Of a DNA stretch of 36,839 nt, positions 10,271 to 20,822 are shown piece after piece (positions within the stretch are counted from its first letter, which is position 1; each line of letters opens with the position of its first letter). This stretch comes from Azolla pinnata (taxonomy: Eukaryota > Streptophyta > Polypodiopsida > Salviniales > Salviniaceae), in NCBI GenBank assembly GCA_037176905.1, contig JBBBWG010000837.1, positions 1-36,839 on the forward strand. Direction: 5' to 3'. The translations under genes and the position numbers were made by a program. The notes beneath the pieces are model-generated. The model was not told the DNA's origin. It ran no database searches and worked only from the letters and a program-made list of their open reading frames with translations.

Positions 10271-13200
10271 TCAACCAAGATTACTGGGCACTGTTGCCAG
10301 GTTCTCCTTGTTGAGCTTGGGAAGCCCCAGAATGGCTTGCTGCAGACTCGAATCCAGATCCGATACGCTTTTCATCGTGCAGATACTCGTCTCAGGATTG
10401 TAGTAGAACACCAAACCCATCTCCGGTGATGAATGAAGCTTCGTAAACTGACTCACAGAGCTGTACACGGGGGCTTGAATGAATCGACTATGTTCGCGAT
10501 GCTTCTCTGCCCAGTTCTTCGTCCTCCAGAACTGTACTTGCTTCTGTAACTTCCTCTGGGAAAGATCAAAAGCAAAAATACAAAAAGATCATGTATAATA
10601 ATGCCACTAACTGCCTTGGAAGTGTGGACGAGATAGGCTATTAATTAATATGAATCAATCCACAAAGACAGGGTCCACATTGCATATAACTTTCACATCA
10701 TACTGGATGTACCTAGCAAAGTGCAGAAAACAATTCATATTACAATGATGTGAAATGTCCTGCAGGAAAAGTTAAACTGGCATGGTAGCACAAAATAGGC
10801 ATATCCAATCTAGCCATCTGGGCTCAAGACACGCAGCCATACAGCACAGCACGGCCTGTATATTACTAATACGTTGATTTGTACACTCCAACACTTTGAT
10901 TCTCTACAGTTGTATACTTTGTCCTGTACAAGTAGTAGATTTGTTTTTGTATACTTGTAGATTTTGCTTTTTTCTTGGAGTGGATAGGCTTATGAATTCC
11001 TAAACCCTAAACCCTGAATTAACCCTACCTTTCTTTTACTTGATAATCCCTCTCTTACGAAAATAAATTTTGCCCCCAGGCATATCAAGTCCCCCATTTG
11101 TTGAATTTGATACTGTTTACAAAGAGTATTTCCTTCCAAATAGGCGTGATTCGTGTAGATTGAAATGTACTGGTGAATAGAAGTTGGTGCAAACAGCCAT
11201 GGAGTAGAATAATTACCATATTCTCAAGCATATCTTTAATATCCATTTGCTGGTGCTGGTTTGAAGTTACATCTTCCAGTCCTCCCTATACGAATCAAGA
11301 GATGAGGTCAATTTTTTCTTCAATTCCAAATTCTGAGAGAAAAGGAATAAGATTATCCTGACCTTAAGCGAAATGATGACGACATCATCCGTCTGAGCTG
11401 CCTTTTCTACATATCGTCCAGAAGATGCACGATGTGATTTCATGTGATACTGCATGGTGTTTGGCACATTGCAAGTACCTCCTCTATTTGGGAACACAGT
11501 ATTTCCCATGCATGATAACCTATTCTGAGCTCTTGATGCATCTAAGCTATCTCCACCAATGTCATTAGGGCTCATTAAGAATAGGTGTTTTCCATCTTCC
11601 GAAACAACTCTTGGATCCTTGATTCCACATGCCGCAGGTTCCTCTTTATTAATAGATGTCTCTGAGACCATTGTGGATGAGGCAAGCTGATCAGTCTTTT
11701 CCACTCGGCTTGAACTCTGTGTTGAACTCTTTCCTGAATTCTCGGCGCTGTTCCCACCCTTTTTAACGTCATCCTTTACTTCTTTCTGCTTTTCAGTCTT
11801 TTGGCCTGGGGATTTCTTCTTTTCTTTCTTCGATCCAGCCTTACTATTATTTCTCTTTTTATCTTCCTTGACATCATTCCTTCCATCCATGTCATCCTGG
11901 TTTAGGGGCTGCTCTCCTTCATCTGAACCATTTGTTTTACAACTATCTTGATTGGACATTGAGGATGCCGATCTTGAACTGTGCAATGCCAATGAAGCTT
12001 CTGATTCAGACAACTTATTTATACCCTTACCTTCTGAATGAGCCACCTTCTTTGGTTTTTTATTTGCTGACTTCTTCGTCTTTTTTATCTGGTGGAGTGC
12101 AAGTAAAGGGCAGCCTAAGAAGAAAAAAAGAATATGACCCAATGATATAATATGTTAATTCAGCATTTTTTCAGACCATGAATTGATTTTCACATGCATA
12201 CTATCCACAAAGAAATACCCTTTGAAACAAGCTCCGCTTGCAGCATCTGAAATTCTTCTTCCTATCCATGCATTTAGAATATAGGTTGAGAAAAATAAGA
12301 AAGTAAAGGAAAACCACAACGAGATTCAAAACAGGTAGGCCTTCACTAAAAATACATCATATTGTCAAACTTAACAGAAATTTACAAACCATTCTCTCGA
12401 CCTCCTTGGAACTGTCTAGGATTGTTGACCCGAGAATCTCATAGGCCGCCTCCTGGAAAAGAGACTTTGAATGGGATCAAATACCACAATTACCCAGACA
12501 GGAAAGAAAAATCCACCAGTATTGGAGATCAGATTTACCATTTTCTGCAGTCTTTGCATGGTGGCAGAGACAATCTCTTCCTTTGAGGAAGGGACAAAAG
12601 AAAAGAAGACGATGAGATGTAGATGAATGAAACGAGCTTTTCCAGACTAATAAAAATGTGGAGAGGGCATTCTGTATAAATAGTATGACCATTTTTTACA
12701 TTAACACCAGATTCACCAGAAGCATCAGACTCCAAGTCTCTGTTTGCCATGAAGTCTGCTTGATGACTCAGAATAAAGTTCTGGGGGAAGATGACGTCAG
12801 AGACATTCACACACTATCTCAAAAGAAGACAATTCACACATTACTACCTTTCCTTGATACAAATTTGCTAATCGATCTTTAAGATTGTGCTCGACTTGTT
12901 GCAATAGCTCTGATGAAGCATTAGTAGGAAGAGTTTCTGGTGATTCTTTGATAGCGTTTAAGCTTCTAAGACGATCTAATTGACTTTGAAGAGCACTTCT
13001 GGGCTGAGTTTTGGGACCTTCACTTAATCCCTTTCCTGTTTCAACATGTTAACCATATATATTTGGCTTGGAGAAGAAACTTTCCCAAAAGCTAATACAC
13101 GAATCCAGGATCCAAAGTGGGTGTAACAATTTATCTTGTCCAATGACAACTCTGGGTTTATGGTATCATGATAAATCCTCTCAGAGTTCATGCCCATGTA

Positions 13201-14691
13201 CTCAATATAAACCAGATTTCTAAGAACTCAACGGATCTTCATGACGGACCTACAGTTTGAAGCCACTGGTGCAAATCACGAAGGCTGAGAGCTTGTTCCT
13301 CCATGTGCATGAGCCCTGCCTAAAGAGTATAGACAAAGCAAGTAAAGAATGCATATAGATTTTTTCACCAGCATGGCACTTCATCATGATAGCCCCATAG
13401 ATGAGCAAAATTAAATGCAATCATCGTATTAGCTCAATAAAGATACCAATCTTCTTGCTTGTTTTACGATTACTCCTGCAGGGTTGATCCCATCTCCATC
13501 CTTATTAGCACCTACAGGAACCGAACTCTCACTTTTACAAGCATCAGCAAACGAAATGTCTTGTAACATTTGTGTACGCATTCTAATAGAACCCAAAGTT
13601 TCTTTAACTCGGGCCCAATATTCCCGCTGTTTGGCTTGGGCATCCTTTGGATGCTCCTCAGTTGTCTTCACGTTCTGCAAAGCGGCCTTAATTGCGGATC
13701 GTTCTCTTTCTTCACTATCAGCATCTGAGGAGCTTTCCTCTTCGAGTTTCTTCTTCCTATCTGGCAAGACAATGTAAGTCCAAAAACCCAAGTCATATGT
13801 GTCTAACCCTTTTTCAAGGTGTCCTTCGCCTTTTCTTAGGGATTCACGAGTGGATTGCGGCTTGGCAGCAGAATCATCCAAACTTGCATGGTTAATAAAA
13901 AGGTTTGTTTCCGGTTTTGGAGCGGAAGCTGGTCGTTTTAAAGGTGGGGAAGCCGCCTTTCTTGATCCACTGTTCTTAGAGAGCTTGGATCGATTATCAA
14001 TTGGAGCATTCACACCAGTGAGGTTGAATAGAAGCTCTTCAGGCGTTCGCTTCTGATTTGCAAATGGCAGGTCCTGGAACCATAGATTTAGTAATAAAAA
14101 ACATTTAGAAAGCAGCCAATGTTTTGTATTACTCAGGAAACTGCATGAATTTTAATTTTGCAATACGAGATAAGTGATTGGGCATGTGTTGGATCACTAG
14201 CATACCCCATTTCAAAGAACTGGCGAAATTCACTAGATGCATATATTTTTGAAGTATCAAACAGTTGGGTTACTAAACCTACAGTTACATGACTGGGATC
14301 AGATGATGCTTACAATAACAAGGTTGCTTCTTTATAGACGATCCGATCGCGAAATCACAAGAACATGGATTCAAAGGATTGGGCGACTACACGCAGACAT
14401 TTGGCAACATGAGTGTTAAGGATCGAAACAATCGGATCATTATCTAGTTTCGCTAGCAAGCAAGCAAGCAAGCACACAACAGATTTGAATGCAGCTAGGA
14501 TGAGTGGTTGCAGAAAGCAAAGTGTCGCATTTCCTTTCCCTTTTCTTTTCTTTTCTTTTCTTTGTCTGTCTTCTGCTTCGTTGGGCCTGACTATTGGGGA
14601 AATGAGCAAGGATGATTAGAAGGAGAGAAGAGAGGCAAACCTGTTCGGAGACATCCAGAAGGATAACATCAGGCTCCCCGGAAGAAGTCAT
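10271..14691 (-). CDS. unrecognised coiled-coil protein, 11 exons, about 753 aa
   Basis: Exons (minus): 14691-14641, 14073-13447, 13319-13250, 13035-12848, 12780-12700, 12580-12539, 12452-12390, 12261-12202, 12088-11363, 11285-11217 and 10555-10271. All phases agree. The start is MTSSGEPDVILLDVSEQ. Residues 18-226 are charged and Ser/Pro-rich (DLPFANQKRTPEELLFNLTG; KGLDTYDLGFWTYIVLPDRK). Residues about 230-394 form short coiled coils (EEIVSATMQRLQKM, SSKEVERMEEEFQMLQAEL). Residues 395-636 are a Lys/Ser-rich disordered region (KKTKKSANKKPKK). Residues 637-690 are again coiled coil (MDIKDMLENMRKLQKQVQFW). Near residues 705-719, MGLVFYYNPETSICT resembles the second half of a WW domain without its last Trp. 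The third/fourth-exon junction has two in-frame options, and the end of exon 8 is uncertain. I do not recognise the family; a scaffold or cytoskeletal role is only a guess. It is divergent from the next gene. Confidence 0.83.
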
Positions 14692-14774
14692 TTCCTGCGC
14701 CTGTGTGCGAGAGAGAGGAGCGGAGCTTTCCTCCGACTGTCTCTCTTCTTCTTCTACTTCTGCTTCTTCTTCCT

Positions 14775-14836
14775 TCCCCTGTTCCTTCCTTCCCCTGTTC
14801 CCTGCTCTCCTTCCCCTGTTCCTTCCCCTGTTCCCA
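14775..14836. repeat. CCTTCCCCTGTTCC short tandem repeats
   Basis: Four copies of a CCTTCCCCTGTTC word at irregular spacing, upstream of the ATG at 14691. Confidence 0.85.
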
Positions 14837-15777
14837 AACAACACGCCCCTTTGCTCACACACACTACACATAACACAAATATTATGTGTTATAAAAACTC
14901 CCCAAATGGATGATGAAAATCCGGCTTTGACACATATGATATGCGTGTAGATACCGCAAATGGATGATGAAAGTCTAGCTTCTGCTTCTCGATCGATCGA
15001 TCGGATTGCCTTTGACCGAATCAAAGGTACCAACTGCTTCGTTGGATTGTCTGTCTTCTGCTTCGTGTTTAATCTCGATTCCCATCCGATCTGTGAAGTG
15101 TAGCACAAGTTTGTGTTTGTTTCTGTTTTCCAGTCGCTCGCTTTTTTCAGTACAGAAATGGTGGATCGAACCCACGACAGTCGTATCTGTTCCCTTGCGC
15201 CAAATCCCCGGAAAAAACCCATGCTCCAGCCTCACAGGCTTGACCGAATCGGACATTACTAGCTTGTGTTTGCAATCAATCGTGCGGCGGCACCACGTCG
15301 ATCTGAATCCTTTCTTCTCGTTCTTCTACTTTATCTGTTTGTGGCCTTTTTTCTTCTGTATTTGTTGTATCTCTCGCCTTCTGCACCGTTAAAGTATGCA
15401 ACCAGGCAATGCTTAGTACTTGACCAAGTGATCATGCAAATACTCAATCGATCTATTGAGGGACATCGAATCATACGCTAGACAGACGCTAACGATTCAT
15501 CAAGCAAGTAGGTGTCGAGCCGTTTCCGGTCGAGAATCGGCAGGTCCCAAGTATTGGATCGTACGGTTTGGAGAGGTCCACGAGCATCGACGGAGATCGG
15601 ATTCGATCCCATCGAGAGCAGCGGAAATCGATCAATCAAAAAGGAGTGGAGATTCGTGTGCAAAGGAATCGGATTCGATCCATTCGAGAGCAGCGGGGAA
15701 TCGGATCAAAGGGCTCGAGAATCGCGGGATCGAATTCGAACGATCGAGAGCAGCAGAATCGGTCGATCGATGAATCG

Positions 15778-15926
15778 ATCGATCGAGAGCAGCGGAATCG
15801 ATCGATCGATCAACAATTTCGAGAGCATCGGAATCGATCGATCGATCGACAATTTCGAGAGCATCGGAATCGATCGATCGATCGACAATTTCGAGAGCAT
15901 CGGAATCGATCGATCGATCGATCGAC
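15778..15926. repeat. 36-bp minisatellite with GATC runs upstream of the MAQFW gene
   Basis: CAATTTCGAGAGCATCGGAA anchors at 15814, 15850 and 15886 (period 36), each followed by ATCGATCGATCGATCGA. Preceding diverged units use GAGAGCAGCGGAATCGATC. Because the period is a multiple of three, the array is open in all three plus frames. Confidence 0.93.
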
Positions 15927-16048
15927 AGGATCGAGCTCCATGTGCGAGGATCGAACCGCGGAGATGGAGGCGTTGTGATCCCAAGACAAGGTTGAGAAGC
16001 ATTTCGAAGAGCTGCAGAAATTTGTGGTTCTTCTTGATGATGCTGATG

Positions 16049-18372
16049 ATGGCAGATCCTCCCAAGCACAGGAAGCCGTCGTCGTCCTCGCCGAGCTCCG
16101 CTGCATCCAGCCATGGCAGCAACGCAGGGAAACACGAGGACCTGAAGCCGCCGCCTCCTCCTCCTCTCCTCCGGAAGCCCGCTCCTCCTTCTTCCAAGAG
16201 TTCCAACAAGCTCCCCTCGTCTGTGAAAACCGGCCTCCATCTCCATCACAGTGGCAAGGTCGCAGCTCTCTCTCCCCCTTTCTTTTGCCCCGATTTCTTC
16301 TCTTGCTTTCGTCGAATCATGCTTCTCTCTCCCTGTTTTCATCAAGATCTGGGCCCGAATTCCACCGCTTTCCATGGCAATTGCTCGGGACCAAACCCCC
16401 ATTTCTTTCCTCTTGCGGGAAACCCTAAATTCCCCTCGAAACTTCTGCTGCAGAAAGGGTAAACCCTGATTTTGCCCCCCCTGCTGCTGCTGCTGCTGCT
16501 GCTGCTTCGGGGGTGTTTCCTTCCCTAATTTCCGGTGCGGGCACCCTACAAAAGCTCTTTTCTCATGGGAAACCCAGATTTTCTTGTGGGAAATATCCCA
16601 ATTTTAGTTCATAGAGCATCACAAGATCTCATTGTGGAGATGAGGATTTGAACTTACGGCTAGATCAGTTCTATGAAACGAGCCAGGGTACGTAGCATTC
16701 TTGACACGGAAAAGATAAGCATCAGAAATCACATGTATTGCCCTGCTATGTTCGCTTGACGGCATTCGAGGAGAATCCATTGCTTATCCTGATCAGAAAT
16801 ATCGATAAACAATGGAAGCTGAGTTCAGTTAAAAGCTTCCCAATTCCATGAATTAAATCATATTTCACTGCGGTGATGGCAACTTCACAGAGAAAGGCTT
16901 TATTATCATGCTTGAAAATAGTGCTGTTTTTTCCAGAGTAAAGGTGGGATTGAGTAGTGACTCAATTTTAGCGACGAATGTTGCAATCAAGAGAGATTGC
17001 CATCAAGAGAGACACAGAGAGATTAGCCCATTATGTGATATTGTTCTATTCTGACTCTAATCCTCTTTGTCATGAGTAACAGGCTATAACAACCTCATCA
17101 TCTGGAAGGCCATCATTGTCGCTAGCATCTACATCGAAAAACAGGTCCTCAAAACATATAACAGAGAAGAAAGAGAAAAAAGTGTACGAGTTACCTGGGC
17201 AAAAACACGATCCGCCTGATGAGGTCCAGTTTTTGTTTACATCCTTATATCCATCATACATGATAAGAATGCATATTTGCTAAATCTGAAAGGGTTTAGA
17301 ATTTAGAATTCAGCAAACCCCGTCCACAAACAATATATCTTGTTTTCTTTGTTCAGAGGGAGCCTCTCAGAATTTTCTACCAGAGCCTCTACCAGGAAAA
17401 TCCAAGAAGTGAAATGGCTCAGTTTTGGTAAGTTTCAACTTCGTTTTTCACATGATTTACTTGCCACAAAAGATAATTCATTCATCAAAACAGTCTAACT
17501 TATGTACCAAATTCAACTTATGCTGACCATAATCATTTCAACCTCAACAAATATCTCATGTGATGATAGCATACCTCACACACACGAGAAATAATTCTAG
17601 AGATGCATACACGTATGTATACCGACATTCGTGAGCATTATCATGTCTCCAAGAGGCAATTAACCTCCAACTATGAAATATACAATAGCTGTGAGACACT
17701 TGAACGCCCACAGCGTACATGCATTCCAGTTGCATTTTCATTTTCAAATACAAAACCACTACTGTGAGCCAAAGAAATGCTTCACTATCCCTCATAATTC
17801 ATCAGATAGGAGAGACATTTCTTCACAAACAATGAATTTGTTAGAATAAAATGAGAAACTTTCATGCCTGCCTATAAATGAACATTGGTTTTAAAAGCTG
17901 ATCTCGTTACAATCAGAGCGCAATCATTTGTAATGATTTATAATAAAACTGAAGTTAGCTACTTTGTCTGCAGGATTTTTAGAATCCATTACTCACGTAT
18001 TTTATCACGTTGCAATATTTTCCCTGTCAAACACAAGGATCAGGTTTATTTCAATCTAAAACCACCTTTTCATGTCTTTCTACTTGGATTTGAATTTTGT
18101 ATGTTACAAGGATGATGGAGCATGGCCTTCTTGAACTTGAAGCTGCAAAAAAGGCAATGGAGAGAAAGAAGAAGAGCCAACTTGCTCAGAAATTAGGTCT
18201 ACCTACAAAAGTGTCGATCCAAAAAACTGACAAGTCCACACCAAAGACAACTCAAAGAAGCAACTCCATATCCAACGGCAGCAGTAAACCAGTGGTAAAT
18301 ATGAAAAGAAAATCTGACCATGATTCAGATGATGATCTCATTATTAAGCCTAAGAAGAAGTCCAATACATGA
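16049..18372 (+). CDS. plant-specific small protein with EMAQFW-MMEHGLL motif, three exons
   Basis: Exons: 16049-16258, 17357-17427 and 18111-18372, giving 180 aa. Residues 1-70 are Ser/Pro-rich and disordered (MADPPKHRKPSSSSPSS..). Exon 2 encodes REPLRIFYQSLYQENPRSEM. After AQF, a Trp codon is split TG|G across a GTAAGT donor and an ACAAG acceptor, and exon 3 gives MMEHGLLELEAAKKAMERKK. That conserved core is typical of a small plant family often labelled uncharacterised or 'rho GTPase-activating gacO-like'; its molecular role is not known to me. The C-terminus is Lys/Ser-rich with an acidic cluster (DSDDD) followed by a basic nuclear-localisation-like KPKKK. Four ATGs lie at 16037, 16040, 16046 and 16049; I chose the last because MADPP gives a natural N-terminus. 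Introns are 1,098 and 683 nt. The reading frame stays open far upstream into the 36-bp repeat. Confidence 0.86.
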
Positions 18373-20822
18373 AGTAACCCTAACTACATAGTCCTTTTAA
18401 CATAAGAGTAGCAACATTAGAAATCAAACGGATTCTCTGGGTTGACATCAGAGGCTTAATCTTAGAACATGAATAGAGTTTTATCATCATTATGATGATA
18501 TAAAAAAAAAAAAGCAATTGATTTTTTTTCTTGTAACTATCTTAAACTCAGATTGAAGCTCAGAACATAGGAACAGCTTTGTCATCCTTATCAGATAGCA
18601 TGAAAAAGCGAAACTGATTTAGACTTGAAGATGATTTGTGCTTCTTCTTGGAAACATTCCAAATGTGATTATAAATGCGACAATTCACATGCTTTTAACT
18701 GAGAAATCACATTCACAAATCCCTCTTCTTTAGAGTTGAGATTGTTTTTAAACGGTAATAGGAAGCAAGTCTATTTCTAATAAAGGTTATTAGCAGCCAA
18801 CTTGGCTTAAAAAATGCACATCTATCATAACAAGAATATCAGAAAAATGGCAATAAAAGCATATGCACAGTTAATGAAACTAACCTCAGGCAACAATCTT
18901 AACATTCCAAGCAAAGGATTGACATGGATTGCAAACCAAATACCGGAAAGCGATTCTCACACTCCAACAACAAGACCGGGAACTAATTTGATGACAGTTT
19001 AGCAAAGTTAGTAAGGTGATTCAATCAACAGTTAGCATCTTTTGAAAGACCTTTCACTTGCATGCGTATACATACACATGTGCATACAGACGATGCCCAT
19101 ACATTTAAATACACGTATACATACATACACGAGAGAGAGAGAGAGAGACATGCAATGCATGCGCTCACACGCATACATATACATGTATAGTGATATATAG
19201 AGTGATGTTTCTGACCTATAATCACATTCCTGTAATGGTTGAATGTTTCCATGACGGATTTGTATCCTCAAATGAACACAACAACATCACTCTATATATT
19301 TCCATGCATTCTTTCTTAGAATTGGAATACTCATCCATCTTTGAAATGTTCACAACCCAGAGAAAAAAACACATCATCAATGCATTCTTTCTTATGGATT
19401 TCAAGAACCCAGAAAAAAGCGCCTCATCAAATTATCCGTGATATGCAATGCAATGCAGCCCTATATTTTGTGTGGCGGTCATTCAAACAATGGCGTACCT
19501 CTGCATTTCCAGGCTTGGTCTACGGGATCTGGATCAGTACACAGTGTGTGTGCATTGAGACTAGGGAGCTCTTCTGCCGCTTGAAAACTATGGTTTCAAA
19601 AGATATCAGTCAGCATGGATTTGAGAACCGGCATGTATGCACTCAGGGATCAGTAGTATCACATGAATCACATCACAACAAACTGCGCTGTGCTGAGTAC
19701 TAAACAGCAACCCTAAATCGCACAATGACCAGTTTAGGGTATTTGTATTAGATGGGTTTGGGCTTGAAAAAACAGAAAGATGCTATTGCCTATGGCCAAG
19801 GCAAGGGCAGCACTCTAAGTGTATACAATACAGGCATCTCTTTGTTATCACTAGTGTACTGTTTCCTCTTAAAAGTATAAATAAGATGTATTGGGTGTTC
19901 AAATCCGCTCACAAACCCATAGGCATCCCAATTTGTTATAACAGCGGTATCTGTAACTCAAAGGCATCTAGAAACCATCAGCATTGCATTTATTGTCAAT
20001 ATTTTGAAAGAAAGAAATTGTGTTCTTTACTTCAATCGCATTACTGGAAAAACCCGTGGCAGATAAGCTTTGCAAATCAAATTCAAATAATGCGCAGCAG
20101 ATATAGTGTAGCCCTATGCAAAGCTCTGCATTAGTGGAATAATGAGCTTGCCAGACCCCAGAAGATCATTTGTTGTGTCATAAGTCTTCAACACATTCTG
20201 GGCATTCATTTATTCTCATTGTCTCCATTACAGTATTGACATAGCTTACAAATAAATTGCCCCAGGAAATATAAATGTCATATAAATAAGGCCATATAAT
20301 ATATTCAATCGTTCTCCCACATAAAAGAAGCATACAAAATCGAAGATAAACTATACACAATAGTTGCTCTCTTAATTCAGACATCCAAATGTAAAATTGA
20401 TACATGTTCACCACAATCAGTTCATGGTTGGTGAAGCCATAATTTGCAAACCGAACTCCTGTAGGTTGGTTTGCAATAAGAATGAATCCAATCAATTTAC
20501 AGTGGAAAACAAATAGGAGGGGCGGCATCGCAGTATCCAGCTCTCCATCTTCAAATCAGGTACAACATGTAGTATGTACACAACAGTTTGAGATTCAAAG
20601 TGTACCTCGGATTTTTCAGCATACACATTTGATCCTCAATTGAGTACTCCCATCGTTAGGAAAACCATTGTATGCATCCAGAGGAAAATGCATCAAGTTC
20701 TATAAATAGAAGGGAGGATGTTGGCAGCATTAATTAATACATGATTAACTCAGATGCCCTTGTGTGTTCTTCAGCTGACAAATGACAGTATATTTTGACG
20801 ACCATTTGATACACTAAGTCAA
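18373..20822. other. intergenic stretch between convergent 3' ends
   Basis: AT-rich spacer between the MAQFW gene and the lipase gene. It holds CATA/ACAT and GAGA microsatellites at about 19055-19150, a 16-bp inverted repeat pair (19194-19209 and 19283-19298) and a 15-bp direct repeat (19304-19318 and 19380-19394). The open frames are short and unconvincing. Confidence 0.6.

Larger units (their letters stand above)
14692..16048. other. divergent promoter region between the coiled-coil gene and the MAQFW gene
   Basis: Contains CCTTCCCCTGTTCC repeats (14775-14836), probably in the leader of the leftward gene. A diverged direct duplication, ATGTGTTATAAAAACTCCCC.. versus ATGCGTGTAGATACCGC.., shares AAATGGATGATGAAA (about 14880-14980). 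It also holds a tRNA-like B-box segment (minus, about 15150-15205) and the CGAT-rich 36-bp array before the rightward gene. Confidence 0.6.

Noticed and set aside
9909-10403. 164-codon plus-strand frame
   Set aside because: It is antisense to the well-supported last exon of the coiled-coil gene, does not open on an ATG at the stated start and shows no domain.
14692-15222. Upstream extension of the coiled-coil gene start (Gly/Arg/Glu-rich frame to 15222)
   Set aside because: The extension is made from the CCTTCCCCTGTTCC repeat and has no conserved feature; the ATG at 14691 gives a natural start right before the first intron.
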